From positions 62,001 through 126,000 of the forward strand of contig NZ_KB905935.1 in assembly GCF_000381125.1 (NCBI RefSeq): a DNA stretch of 64,000 nt, read 5' to 3'. A program made the translations under genes and the position numbers. Source of the stretch: Caldimonas manganoxidans ATCC BAA-369 (GTDB taxonomy: Bacteria > Pseudomonadota > Gammaproteobacteria > Burkholderiales > Burkholderiaceae_C). Below, piece after piece: positions 46,411-55,037 of the stretch. The notes under the pieces are model-generated. The model was not told the origin of the DNA. It saw only the letters and a program-made list of their open reading frames with translations, and made no database searches. Every line of letters begins with the position of its first letter. Positions within the stretch are counted from its first letter, which is position 1.

Positions 46411-47737
46411 CATCGTCCTGCGCCGGCGCGACAGGCGCCACACGCAATGGCGGCACGATGAGTCTGAACTGAGAGCCCTTGCCCGGTTCGCTGCGCATGT
46501 CGAGCTCTCCGCCGTGGCGCTGCATGACGTGCTTCACGATGGACAACCCCAAACCGGTGCCCCCCGTTTCCCGCGAACGGCTGCCATCGACGCGGTAGAA
46601 CCGTTCGGCCAAACGCGGCAGATGTTCTTTGTCGATGCCGATACCGGTGTCTTGCACGAGGAACTCACCGCTGCCGTCCGCACGCACACGCCAGACCACA
46701 TCGATGCTGCCGCCCTCGGGGGTGTAGCGGATGGCATTGCTCACCAGATTGCTCAACGCACTGAAGTATTCACTTTCGACACCGGCCACCCGAGCAGGCT
46801 GCTCCACACGGAAACTGAGGTGGTGACGCCCACGCGACAGGTTGTGCGCATCCTGCTCGGCCTGGAGCATCAGCCGTCCCACATCACACCAGACATCGGT
46901 CGGGGGCCGGGGCCCGCCTTCGAGGCGGGCCAGGGTCAGCAAATCGCTGACCAGCGTCTGCATGCGTTCGGTCTGCTGCGCCATCAGCCCGAGTACGCGC
47001 GTGCGCTCGGCGTCCGTCAACGGCAGGTTGGTCAAGGTCTCGATGAAGCCCGCCAACACCGTCAGAGGTGTGCGGATCTCATGGGAGACATTGGCCACGA
47101 AATCACGCCGCATTCTCTCGGCCCGCTCACGCTCGGTAATGTCTTGCGACAGCACCAGCTTCATGCCCTCTCCGTACGGGCGTACCGTCACCGACAAGCT
47201 CACCCCCGCGCGCGCGCCAGGAAACTGAATGGAGCCTTTGAACTCCCCCTCCTGGAGATAAGCCACGAAAGCCGGTGCACGCACGAGGTTGGTCACGCGC
47301 TGCTGCAAGTCACGCTGAGGGTCGAGCCCGAAATGCTCGGCCGCCACACGGTTGCACCACTGGATATGATCCTCCGCGTCGAGCATCATCACGCCATTGG
47401 GCGAAGCTTCGATGGCCGAGAGGAACTGCGTCAAACGCGTCTGCTCGTGCTGCACCTGCTGCTCGCGCTTGCGCAAAGCACGCTCGATTCGATAGCCGAG
47501 CTCGCCCCAAAGCCCGGCATCTCGCGGGGCAGCACCCTGCTGGTCTTCACGCAGCCAGCGCAGCAGCCGATGGCCTCTCAGCGTATCGAGGAGGATCAAC
47601 ATCGCCGCGGCCCCGCAGGCGCCCAACAGCCCCATCAGCAGCGCGGACTCCAGCATCCGCCCGACCCCATAGCCCGCAACGGCCCCCGCCAAAACCACGG
47701 CAATGCCAGCGAAAGCCCGAGGAAACAACCAGTTCAT
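46376..47737 (-). CDS. phoR: Phosphate regulon sensor histidine kinase PhoR
   Basis: Membrane histidine kinase that phosphorylates PhoB when phosphate is scarce. It has 453 residues from the ATG at 47737; a GTG at 47749, abutting the phoB stop, is an alternative. Two hydrophobic helices (about 4-25 and 30-48) are followed by a PAS domain (about 90-195). The dimerisation domain carries the phosphoacceptor His in FVANVSHEIRTPL, and the ATPase domain has the N box LVSNAIRYTPEGG, G1 DTGIGID and G2 GGTGLGLSIV. It is the last gene of the pst-pho operon and its end overlaps the MATE gene. Confidence 0.95.
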   Translation of the reverse strand: MNWLFPRAFAGIAVVLAGAVAGYGVGRMLESALLMGLLGACGAAAMLILLDTLRGHRLLRWLREDQQGAAPRDAGLWGELGYRIERALRKREQQVQHEQTRLTQFLSAIEASPNGVMMLDAEDHIQWCNRVAAEHFGLDPQRDLQQRVTNLVRAPAFVAYLQEGEFKGSIQFPGARAGVSLSVTVRPYGEGMKLVLSQDITERERAERMRRDFVANVSHEIRTPLTVLAGFIETLTNLPLTDAERTRVLGLMAQQTERMQTLVSDLLTLARLEGGPRPPTDVWCDVGRLMLQAEQDAHNLSRGRHHLSFRVEQPARVAGVESEYFSALSNLVSNAIRYTPEGGSIDVVWRVRADGSGEFLVQDTGIGIDKEHLPRLAERFYRVDGSRSRETGGTGLGLSIVKHVMQRHGGELDMRSEPGKGSQFRLIVPPLRVAPVAPAQDDVMASPVAAPSA

Positions 47738-47749
47738 GCTCGGCAGCAC

Positions 47750-48451
47750 TCAGGTCGTGGGGGGCGGCAGATGCTGCGCGAGGCGATAGCCCGCGCCGCG
47801 CACCGTCTCGATCAACTGTGAACACTGCACCGGCGCCAAGGCCTCACGCAAGCGCTTGACATGGACATCCACGGTGCGCTCTTCGATGAACACATGATCA
47901 CCCCAGACACGATCGAGCAACTGCGCACGGCTGTGCACGCGCTGCGGGTGCGTCATGAAAAAGTGCAGCAGGCGAAACTCCGTCGGACCCAACTTCACTT
48001 CCCGTCCCCCGTGTGTGACGCGGCGCGTGCTGGGGTCCAGCCGCAGGCCGCCGACTTCCACCGCCGCATCCAGCGCCTCGGGCGCCTTGCGCCGCAAGAC
48101 CGCGCGAATGCGCGCCATCAACTCGTTGGTGGAAAACGGCTTGGTCAAATAGTCGTCCGCGCCGGCATCGAGGCCGGCCACCCGATCGGGTTCGTCGCCG
48201 CGCGCCGTCAACATGATGATGGGAACGTCCTTCGTCCGAGGCTCGGCACGCCAGCGCTTGGCCAAGTCCAAGCCGGATTGCCCCGGAAGCATCCAGTCCA
48301 GCAGGATCAGGTCGGGCAGGATGCGATCCACTTCGGCCTGAGCCTGAGTGGCATCCGCCACGACCGTGACCTCATAACCTGCGTGACGCAGGTTCAGCGA
48401 GACCAACTCGGCGATCGCATTCTCATCTTCGACGACGAGCACTCGGCTCAT
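47750..48451 (-). CDS. phoB: Phosphate regulon response regulator PhoB
   Basis: OmpR-family regulator of 233 residues that binds Pho boxes when phosphorylated. The receiver domain (about 1-120) has the acidic pair in VEDENAI, the phosphoacceptor Asp in LILLDWMLPG, and the conserved Thr and Lys (MLTAR, YLTKPF). The C-terminal winged helix (about 135-230) contains GPTEFRLLHFFMTHPQRV and RTVDVHVKRLREAL. It lies 15 bases after phoU and runs directly into phoR. The likely target site is at 53179-53198, before pstS. Confidence 0.96.
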   Translation of the reverse strand: MSRVLVVEDENAIAELVSLNLRHAGYEVTVVADATQAQAEVDRILPDLILLDWMLPGQSGLDLAKRWRAEPRTKDVPIIMLTARGDEPDRVAGLDAGADDYLTKPFSTNELMARIRAVLRRKAPEALDAAVEVGGLRLDPSTRRVTHGGREVKLGPTEFRLLHFFMTHPQRVHSRAQLLDRVWGDHVFIEERTVDVHVKRLREALAPVQCSQLIETVRGAGYRLAQHLPPPTT

Positions 48452-48466
48452 GCGGCCACCCCTCCT

Positions 48467-49174
48467 TCAGCGTACCGCCGACTCGACGCTCTCCATCGAG
48501 GCGTGCCGCACGTCGGTGCCCTTGACGATGTAGATGATCTGCTCAGCCAGGTTCTTGGCATGATCGCCCACACGCTCGATCGCCTTGGCCACGAACACCA
48601 AGTCGATGCTGGCCGAAATCGTGCGCGGGTCTTCCATCATGTAGGTGATGAGCTTGCGCATCAGGCCATCGAATTCCTGATCGATCTGATTGTCCTGCTT
48701 GATGACTTCCAGCGCCTGGTTCACGTCCAGCCGCGCAAACGCATCGAGCGTTTTGCGCAACTGGGTGGTCGCCAGCGAGGCTTCGAAAGACACGTCATTG
48801 ACGGGTAAGCGCAGGCGGCTGAACACCCCCGTGTTGATGAGTCGTTGGACGGTGCGAGCAATGCGTGCTGCCTCGTCACCCACACGCTCGAGATTGCCGA
48901 TGGTCTTGGAAATCGCAATCAGCAAGCGCAGATCGCGCGCGGTCGGTTGCCGACGGGCAATGATGGTCGACAAGTCGCGGTCGATCTCGACCTCCATCTG
49001 GTTGACGCGCTCCTCCTGTGCGATCACCTCGGTGGCCGCATCACCACTGAAGTTGGACAGCGCATAAATGGCTTGCGCCACCTGCGACTCGACCAGCCCG
49101 CCCATCTCCAGCACGCGGGTGGAAATACCGGACAGCTCGGCATCGAATTGGGTGGACAGATGTTTGTCAGTCAT
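48467..49174 (-). CDS. phoU: Phosphate signalling protein PhoU
   Basis: Cytoplasmic regulator that links the Pst transporter to PhoR and restrains PhoB activation when phosphate is plentiful. It has 235 residues, entirely helical in appearance. Two similar PhoU repeats contain EIDRDLSTIIARRQPTARDLR and the metal-binding-like ERVGDEAARIA and ERVGDHAKNLAEQ motifs. It lies 82 bases after pstB and 15 before phoB. Confidence 0.96.
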   Translation of the reverse strand: MTDKHLSTQFDAELSGISTRVLEMGGLVESQVAQAIYALSNFSGDAATEVIAQEERVNQMEVEIDRDLSTIIARRQPTARDLRLLIAISKTIGNLERVGDEAARIARTVQRLINTGVFSRLRLPVNDVSFEASLATTQLRKTLDAFARLDVNQALEVIKQDNQIDQEFDGLMRKLITYMMEDPRTISASIDLVFVAKAIERVGDHAKNLAEQIIYIVKGTDVRHASMESVESAVR

Positions 49175-49256
49175 GCGGATCTCCTATGGCCCAGGGGCAA
49201 ACGCGTGTCGGGGGAAGTCTGGACTGGCGCGGGCGCGCGCTGCCGCGCCCACCGCA

Positions 49257-50042
49257 TCACCCGAAACGACCAGTGATGTAGTCCTCGGTGTCCTTCTGCT
49301 TGGGCTTCATGAAGAGTTCGGTCGTTGCACCGAACTCGACCAGCGTGCCCAGGTACATGTAGGCGGTGTAATCGGACACCCTTGCCGCCTGCTGCATGTT
49401 GTGCGTCACGATGATCACCGTGTAATCGTTCTTGAGCTCATGAATCAGCTCCTCGATCTTGCCGGTGGAGATAGGGTCCAGTGCCGAACAAGGCTCGTCA
49501 AGCAGCAACACCTCCGGTTTGATGGCAATACCGCGGGCGATGCACAGGCGCTGCTGCTGCCCCCCGGACAACCCGGCCCCACTCTGGTCGAGCTTGTCCT
49601 TGACTTCATTCCACAGGGCTGCCTTGCGCAGCGCCCACTCCACGCGTTCGTCCATTTCCACACGCGGCAGGTTCTCGAACAGCCGCACACCGAAGGCGAT
49701 GTTGTCGTAGATCGACATCGGAAACGGGGTGGGCTTTTGGAACACCATGCCGATCTTCGCCCGAATGAGCGAGACATCCAGCTTGGAACGCAAAATGTCC
49801 TCACCGTCCAGCAGAATCTGGCCTTCCGCGCGCTGTTCGGGATAGAGCTCGAACATGCGATTGAAGGTCCGCAACAGCGTGGATTTGCCGCAGCCCGACG
49901 GGCCGATGAAGGCCGTGACCCGCTTTTCCGGAATCTCGAGATTGATGTCCTTCAGAGCGTGGAAGTTGCCGTAATAAAAGTTGAGGTTGCGCACCGAGAG
50001 CTTGATCTTCTCGGCCACGGGCACATCGACTTTCGCGTCCAT
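49257..50042 (-). CDS. pstB: Phosphate ABC transporter ATPase PstB
   Basis: ATPase subunit of the high-affinity phosphate importer, 261 residues. Walker [13 protein letters not shown] is near 52-63, the Q loop lies in [10 protein letters not shown], the ABC signature is [14 protein letters not shown], and Walker B is [12 protein letters not shown]. The PstB-typical ending is [12 protein letters not shown]. It lies 21 bases after pstA and acts with PstA and PstC at the inner face of the membrane. Confidence 0.97.
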   Translation of the reverse strand: MDAKVDVPVAEKIKLSVRNLNFYYGNFHALKDINLEIPEKRVTAFIGPSGCGKSTLLRTFNRMFELYPEQRAEGQILLDGEDILRSKLDVSLIRAKIGMVFQKPTPFPMSIYDNIAFGVRLFENLPRVEMDERVEWALRKAALWNEVKDKLDQSGAGLSGGQQQRLCIARGIAIKPEVLLLDEPCSALDPISTGKIEELIHELKNDYTVIIVTHNMQQAARVSDYTAYMYLGTLVEFGATTELFMKPKQKDTEDYITGRFG

Positions 50043-50063
50043 CAGGGATGCCTCTTGGGGAAA

Positions 50064-50930
50064 TCAGTGTTTGTTGCGGAACAACACGCGCGCGGTGATG
50101 TTCAGCACCAGCACGCCCAGCGTGATGAGGAACACACCGGTCCAAGCCAGCTTCTGCCAGTTCTCGTAGGGGCTCATGGCGAACTTGAAAATGGTCACCG
50201 GCAGGCTTGCCATCGGCTGTGACAGATCGGAGGTCCAGAACTGGTTGGACAAAGCGGTAAACAACAGGGGCGCCGTCTCACCCGCGATACGAGCCAACGC
50301 CAGCAACACGCCGGTGATGACACCAGCGCCCGATGCCTTGAGCGTCACGCTCAAGATCACTTTCCACTTCGGCGCTCCCAAAGCATAGGCCGCCTCTCGC
50401 AATGAATTGGGAACCAGCACCAACATGTTTTCGGTCGTGCGGATCACCACCGGGATCACGATCAGCGCCAGCGCCAAAATCCCGGCCCATGCGGAAAACG
50501 ACTTCACCCGCGCCACCACCACGGCGTAGATGAACAAGCCGATCACGATGGAAGGCGCAGACAGCAAAATGTCGTTGATGAAGCGCGTGATCGACCCCAA
50601 CCAGCTGCGCTGACCATACTCGGCCAAATAAATGCCAGCCAGCACCCCGATGGGCGTGCCCATGGCAGTGGCCAGCGTCACCATGACGATCGAACCAAAG
50701 ATGGCATTGGCCAAGCCCCCGGTTTCTGCTTGCGGCGGCGGGGTCATTTCGGTGAACACCGACAGCGCCAGGCCGCCGATCCCCAGGCGAATGGTTTCCA
50801 CCAAGATCCACACGAGCCACACCAAACCGAAGGCCATGGCGCAAAGCGACAGCGTCAGTGCCACGGCATTGACCCGCTTGCGACGGCGGTGCATGGCCAG
50901 ACGACCGGGATCGAAACTTGCCAGGCTCAT
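50064..50930 (-). CDS. pstA: Phosphate ABC transporter permease PstA
   Basis: Integral membrane permease of 288 residues with six predicted helices. A basic N-terminus precedes the first helix ([20 protein letters not shown]). The coupling-helix region is [27 protein letters not shown], where the permease contacts PstB. The ATG overlaps the pstC stop (ATGA), so the two permease halves are translationally coupled. Confidence 0.96.
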   Translation of the reverse strand: MSLASFDPGRLAMHRRRKRVNAVALTLSLCAMAFGLVWLVWILVETIRLGIGGLALSVFTEMTPPPQAETGGLANAIFGSIVMVTLATAMGTPIGVLAGIYLAEYGQRSWLGSITRFINDILLSAPSIVIGLFIYAVVVARVKSFSAWAGILALALIVIPVVIRTTENMLVLVPNSLREAAYALGAPKWKVILSVTLKASGAGVITGVLLALARIAGETAPLLFTALSNQFWTSDLSQPMASLPVTIFKFAMSPYENWQKLAWTGVFLITLGVLVLNITARVLFRNKH

Positions 50931-51949
50931 GAGCGCGCTCCCTCGTTCTTCTTCAGTTGCATCAGCAAGATCTTGGACAATGCCAACACCACGAAGGTGA
51001 TCAAAAAGAGCACCAGGCCCAAATAGATGAGCGACGCCTGATGCAAGCCAGCAGAGGCTTCGGCGAACTCGTTGGCCAGCGCCGAGGTGATGCTATTGGC
51101 CGCTTCGAACAGCGACAGCGAACTGAGTTGATTGAAGTTGCCGATCACGAAGGTCACGGCCATGGTCTCGCCCAGCGCGCGCCCAAGCCCGAGCATGATG
51201 CCCCCGATCACGCCGGTTTTGGTGTAAGGCAGCACCACTTTCCAAACCACCTCCCATGTGGTCGACCCCAAACCATAGGCCGACTCCTTGAGCATGGCCG
51301 GCGTGACCTCGAACACGTCACGCATCACCGCCGTGATGAAAGGGATGATCATGATGGCCAGGATGATGCCGGCCGACAAAATACCGATGCCCACGGGCGG
51401 CCCGGACACCAACGTTCCCAGATAGGGCACGTCCCCGAAGGCCCGCTGCAAGGGTTGCTGCACATAGTTGGCCAACAGCGGGCCGAACACCAGCAACCCC
51501 CACATGCCATACACGATGGAAGGCACCGCCGCCAGCAATTCGATGGCCGTGCCCAAAGGCCGCTTGAGCCAGCGCGGGGACAACTCGGTGAGAAACAGCG
51601 CAATCCCGAAGCTCACCGGCACCGCGATCACCAGCGCGATGAACGACGTCATCAGCGTTCCGTAAATCATCACCAGGCCGCCGAAGTTCTCCTCCACCGG
51701 ATCCCACTGGCTGCGCCACAGAAAGCTCAGCCCGTACTTCTCGATGGCAGGAGCCGCACCGATGAACAGCGACACGATGATGCCCACGAGCATCCCCAGC
51801 GTCGCCAGAGCCGCTCCATGGGTGAGCATGGAAAAAAGCTTGTCGGCCCAAGGAGAGGAGCGCCGCACGACGGGCGGTCCTCCCACGGGATGAGAATGTT
51901 CCATCTTTGGGGTCTGGTCCAAGGAAGCAGCTGGAAGTGTAGCGGCCAC
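50927..51949 (-). CDS. pstC: Phosphate ABC transporter permease PstC
   Basis: Second permease subunit, 340 residues with six predicted helices. The first helix is around 45-68 ([21 protein letters not shown]), and the coupling segment [23 protein letters not shown] contacts PstB. The start is read as GTG at 51949, since GGAGGA lies four bases before it; an ATG at 51904 is possible but would shorten the N-terminal tail. It is separated from pstS by 122 bases holding a GC-rich stem-loop. Confidence 0.94.
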   Translation of the reverse strand: MAATLPAASLDQTPKMEHSHPVGGPPVVRRSSPWADKLFSMLTHGAALATLGMLVGIIVSLFIGAAPAIEKYGLSFLWRSQWDPVEENFGGLVMIYGTLMTSFIALVIAVPVSFGIALFLTELSPRWLKRPLGTAIELLAAVPSIVYGMWGLLVFGPLLANYVQQPLQRAFGDVPYLGTLVSGPPVGIGILSAGIILAIMIIPFITAVMRDVFEVTPAMLKESAYGLGSTTWEVVWKVVLPYTKTGVIGGIMLGLGRALGETMAVTFVIGNFNQLSSLSLFEAANSITSALANEFAEASAGLHQASLIYLGLVLFLITFVVLALSKILLMQLKKNEGARS

Positions 51950-51984
51950 AAGTCCTCCGAATCACGCAGGGATCCACATGCAAA

Positions 51985-52001
51985 GGGGGCGCAAGGCCCC
52001 C
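51985..52001 (-). terminator. Stem-loop between pstS and pstC
   Basis: GGGGGC/GCCCCC, a 6-bp all-GC stem with a 5-base loop, in the 122-base gap after pstS. There is no U-run. Such intercistronic stems can raise the yield of the upstream binding-protein mRNA by blocking 3' decay; that role is inferred. Confidence 0.45.
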
Positions 52002-52071
52002 ATCGATGACGACACCGCCGGCGCACCGACCCCCATGGTGCAGAGGGAGTCGATGCCCCCAAGCCCCGGAG

Positions 52072-53112
52072 TCAGTTGGCAAAAACCGGCTTGCCCGAGG
52101 CGTCTTTGATGTCACGCGCCCAGTGAGCACGAATCAACTGCTTGACCGACTCCGGCAGCGGCACATAGGCCAAGCTGGAAGCCATGGCATCGCCGCTCTT
52201 GAACGCCCAGTCGAAAAACTTCAGCGCATGGGCGCCTTGCTGTGGTTTGTCCTGCACCTTGTACATCAGGATGAAACTGGCGCCGGTGATCGGCCAAGCG
52301 TCCTTGCCCGGCTGATCGGTCAGGATCTGATAAAACGTTTTGTCCCACTGCGCACCGGCTGCCGCCGCTTTGAAATTGGATTCATCCGGCGCGACGAACT
52401 GGCCATCGCGGTTGCGCATCAGGACATGCGCCATGCGGTTCTGCTTGGCATAGGCGTATTCCACATAACCGATGGAGTTGGGCAGACGTTGGACGAACGC
52501 CGACACCCCTTCGTTGCCCTTGCCCCCGGCACCCGTGGGCCAATTCACGGCAGTGCCCTCGCCCACTTGGGCTTTCCACTGAGCGTTCACCTTGGACAGG
52601 TAGTTCGTGAAGATGAAGGTCGTCCCGGAACCGTCGGCACGTCGAACCACGGCGATCTGGGCATCGGGCAGCGGCACGCCCGGGTTCAGCGCGGTCAGGG
52701 CCGGGTCGTTCCACTTGGTGATCTTGCCCAGGTAAATATCGCCCAACACCTGTCCGGTCATGCGAATCTGGCCGGGCTGGATGCCGCGAATGTTCACCAC
52801 GGGCACCACGCCACCAATCACCGACGGGAACTGAATCAAGCCGATTTTGTTCAGCTCCTCGTCCTTCAGAGGCATGTCCGAAGCCCCGAAGTCCACCGTC
52901 TTGGCCGTGATCTGACGGATCCCGGCCCCAGAGCCCACCGATTGATAGTTGATGCGCACCCCGGTGGCTTTGTGATAGGCATCAGACCATTTGGCATAGA
53001 TCGGCGCGGGAAATGTAGCGCCAGCACCGGTCACATCTTGGGCATGCACCGAAGCCACCCCGCCCGCAAGCGCGACGGCAGCCAAGGTCAGTCGGAACAA
53101 GGAAGACTTCAT
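52072..53112 (-). CDS. pstS: Phosphate ABC transporter substrate-binding protein PstS
   Basis: Periplasmic phosphate-binding protein of 346 residues. Residues 1-24 are a Sec signal peptide (MKSSLFRLTLAAVALAGG...) with likely cleavage after VHA. The mature start DVTGAGATFPAPIYAKW, then SVGSGAGIRQI and VRRADGSGTTFIFTNYL, are phosphate-binding motifs of the family. The ATG at 53112 is chosen because the signal sequence begins there; a frame from 53202 would run through the promoter. It is the first gene of pstS-pstC-pstA-pstB-phoU-phoB-phoR, behind a Pho box. Confidence 0.96.
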   Translation of the reverse strand: MKSSLFRLTLAAVALAGGVASVHAQDVTGAGATFPAPIYAKWSDAYHKATGVRINYQSVGSGAGIRQITAKTVDFGASDMPLKDEELNKIGLIQFPSVIGGVVPVVNIRGIQPGQIRMTGQVLGDIYLGKITKWNDPALTALNPGVPLPDAQIAVVRRADGSGTTFIFTNYLSKVNAQWKAQVGEGTAVNWPTGAGGKGNEGVSAFVQRLPNSIGYVEYAYAKQNRMAHVLMRNRDGQFVAPDESNFKAAAAGAQWDKTFYQILTDQPGKDAWPITGASFILMYKVQDKPQQGAHALKFFDWAFKSGDAMASSLAYVPLPESVKQLIRAHWARDIKDASGKPVFAN

Positions 53113-53164
53113 GAGAGCACGTGTCGATGAAGGTTGGAACAAGCCAGTCCACAGCACCGGGCGC

Positions 53165-53198
53165 ACTGTAGGCCGGTTCTGTGACATCTTGATGACAA
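53165..53198 (-). promoter_or_regulatory. Pho box and -10 of the pst operon
   Basis: Reading on the minus strand, TTGTCATCAAGATGTCACAG (53198-53179) is a direct repeat of TGTCAT and TGTCAC with an 11-base period, matching the PhoB-site consensus. The -10 candidate TACAGT (53170-53165) follows ten bases after the second half-site, the spacing expected when PhoB replaces the -35 contact. Start of transcription would be near 53158, giving a leader of about 45 bases. Confidence 0.85.
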
Positions 53199-53226
53199 CC
53201 ATTGTGCCGTTTTCCGGCGAGATACC

Positions 53227-53253
53227 GTCACAAAACGGTCACCCGAGGGTCAC
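53227..53253 (-). promoter_or_regulatory. Three phased GTGAC repeats upstream of the Pho box
   Basis: On the minus strand GTGAC occurs three times at an exact 11-base period (plus-strand GTCAC at 53249, 53238 and 53227), 29 bases upstream of the Pho box. The spacing equals that of PhoB half-sites, so they may be extra, weaker PhoB sites. The rest of 53260-53395 shows nothing I can assign. Confidence 0.5.
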
Positions 53254-53395
53254 ACACGCCGTCTGCCGCCATACGCCGCGCAATGCGCCACCGCCGGGGG
53301 AGCGTCCGGCGCAGTGAATCGCGCGATCATGGCGCACTAGCCTCTGCCGGTCGGCCCCGGCCAGCTGGCCTCTCTTGCGGGATGGACCGGGCCGC

Positions 53396-54445
53396 TCAAG
53401 CCACGGGCGGCTCCCGGGTCACGCCCAGCAGTTCATCGACATGGGCCAGCGTGCCCGGATCCTTCAACACCACTTGCAGCCACTGATGCAGGGACATCTC
53501 TCCCCAGCGCGCTGCCTTCTCGGCCAAGTAGGCCACCGGGCTGTGGGGCTCGGTGCGTCGAAAAAAAGCCGCCACCTCACGCAGTTGCCGCAAGGCCTGT
53601 TCGCGGCTGAGCGGCGCCGCAACAGGAGCCATCCGGGGCGCATCCTGCGCCGGGTGCGCTGGCAGGGGTTGATCGCTCGCCGCCTCCGGCGGACGGTCGG
53701 CCGACACCCCAGCGCTCTTGCACAGCCGGCCGATCTCATGGGCGGCGGCATCCAAGGCTTCACGCGCCGCAGCAAAGCTCGGGCCCTCCTCGCCCAGGCG
53801 ATCGTCGCACAACGCCTGCAGCGCCGCCAGTTGGTCTTGGCATGCTCGCACGGCCGACTCGACGGCCAGCAATTGCGGCGTCGGTGTCTCGCGGATGGCA
53901 CGCTGCAACTGATCCATCGTCAGCCGCCCCTCGGCCAGTTCAGCCGCTGCGTCGGGATGGCGCTCCATCTGCTGCTGGAGCTGCCGCGCCGCCGCCCAAT
54001 CACGCAAGCTGTGACGAGCGGACGTGATCGGCAGATCTTGGGCCAGGCCGACGATGCGATGCAGCAGCCAGGCCAGGTTCCCGATGCGTTGCGTCGCGTC
54101 GCCATCCTCGGGCAGTGGATGCAGATGGTCCCAGTGACGCTCGCACAGCGCAACACACAAGTGCAGCCCCTCTGCCAGCCCCGCATAGCCGCGCTGCATG
54201 GCCGCGGCCTCCGTCCACCACATTGCCAAACGCAAATCTTTGCTGCGCTCGGCCAATAGCTTGGCACACAAGGCTTCCACCCCCGGCCAGTCGGCCACCT
54301 TCAAGGCCGTGACCCAGGCCCCCTGATCGAGACTGGGATCGTCTTCGCGCCGCATTTCGCGGATGGCATCGAATTCACCCGAAAACGAAAGGTCTTCGCC
54401 GCAGGGTTGCTCCAGAGACAAAGGTTCAATCAGACGTGGGTCCAT
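53396..54445 (-). CDS. tssA: TssA/ImpA family type VI secretion protein, isolated
   Basis: Protein of 349 residues with an ImpA N-terminal domain (about 8-130): QPCGEDLSFSGEFDAIREM, followed by WPGVEALCAKLLAERSKDLRLAMWWTEA and GLHLCVALCERHWDHLHP, all typical. A helical middle region and a C-terminal part with FFRRTEPHSPVAYLAEKAARWG complete a short TssA. In type VI secretion TssA primes and caps sheath assembly. No other secretion genes lie within the window, so its role here is uncertain. It lies between tRNA-Cys and pstS; codon use looks like its neighbours. Confidence 0.85.
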   Translation of the reverse strand: MDPRLIEPLSLEQPCGEDLSFSGEFDAIREMRREDDPSLDQGAWVTALKVADWPGVEALCAKLLAERSKDLRLAMWWTEAAAMQRGYAGLAEGLHLCVALCERHWDHLHPLPEDGDATQRIGNLAWLLHRIVGLAQDLPITSARHSLRDWAAARQLQQQMERHPDAAAELAEGRLTMDQLQRAIRETPTPQLLAVESAVRACQDQLAALQALCDDRLGEEGPSFAAAREALDAAAHEIGRLCKSAGVSADRPPEAASDQPLPAHPAQDAPRMAPVAAPLSREQALRQLREVAAFFRRTEPHSPVAYLAEKAARWGEMSLHQWLQVVLKDPGTLAHVDELLGVTREPPVA

Positions 54446-54622
54446 GCACGAGGTTCAGGTTGCAGCCACGAGACGCGCAGGATACTGAAAGCCCTACATC
54501 ACAATCGCTACAAATTGCGACAAACCCTCAAGCATGGGGGCAGGCCATGCCACGGCCGATGCTGACCGCAGGAGCCCGCGCCAAACTCGAGCCCTGAGAA
54601 GAGAACGTGGGGAAAGAGAAGA

Positions 54623-54696
54623 TGGAGGCGGAGGCCGGAATCGAACCGGCGTACACGGCTTTGCAGGCCGCTGCATAACCACTTTGCTACCCCGCC
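54623..54696 (-). tRNA. tRNA-Cys (anticodon GCA)
   Basis: On the minus strand the acceptor GGCGGGG (54696-54690) pairs with CTCCGCC with one G-U pair, then T and encoded CCA. The anticodon stem-loop GCGGCCTGCAAAGCCG gives anticodon GCA. The T arm GCCGGTTCGATTCCGGC is canonical. The gene is 74 bases including CCA. It lies downstream of a terminator that follows tRNA-Gly, so it may need its own promoter. Confidence 0.96.
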
Positions 54697-54771
54697 CTGG
54701 GGGAAGGCTGCGACGACTCGCCAAAGGCACGAGCCGCCAAAGCCTCTCACTGGCAACGAATGCTACCAATG

Positions 54772-54819
54772 AAAAAGGGAAGCTGCTTGGATCCAGGAGA
54801 TCTGAAGAAGCTTCCCTTT
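54772..54819 (-). terminator. Intrinsic terminator after tRNA-Gly
   Basis: Perfect 11-bp stem AAAGGGAAGCT/AGCTTCCCTTT (54819-54809 and 54784-54774) with a 24-base loop, running into TTTTTC on the minus strand. It starts 7 bases after the tRNA-Gly 3' end. Confidence 0.8.
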
Positions 54820-54826
54820 CAGCATC

Positions 54827-54902
54827 TGGAGCGGGAGACGAGTCTCGAACTCGCGACCTCAACCTTGGCAAGGTTGCGCTCTACCAACTGAGCTACTCCC
54901 GC
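54827..54902 (-). tRNA. tRNA-Gly (anticodon GCC)
   Basis: On the minus strand the acceptor GCGGGAG (54902-54896) pairs with CTCCCGC, followed by T and an encoded CCA. The anticodon arm CAACCTTGCCAAGGTTG gives anticodon GCC. The D arm (GCTCAGTTGGTAGAGC) and T arm (GCGAGTTCGAGACTCG) are canonical. The gene is 76 bases with CCA, and has a strong promoter upstream. Confidence 0.97.
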
Positions 54903-54967
54903 ATGGGCTCCGTCGATTCGCTACTGACTTTTGTTTTCGAAGTCTTTAGCGTTTCGCAGAAGCTCGC

Positions 54968-54997
54968 ATTATAGGCGAATTTTTTTTCGTTGTGCAA
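54968..54997 (-). promoter_or_regulatory. Promoter of tRNA-Gly
   Basis: On the minus strand TTGCAC (54997-54992), an 18-base spacer that contains a run of eight A, then TATAAT (54973-54968), followed by the GC-rich GCGAGC discriminator typical of stringently controlled tRNA promoters. The start would be near 54961, about 58 bases before the tRNA. The remaining bases of the 54446-55037 gap hold only the two tRNAs and a terminator. Confidence 0.8.
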
Positions 54998-55037
54998 GCC
55001 CTCTGTCATTCATGCCGAGCACGCGGCCTGCCCCCCC

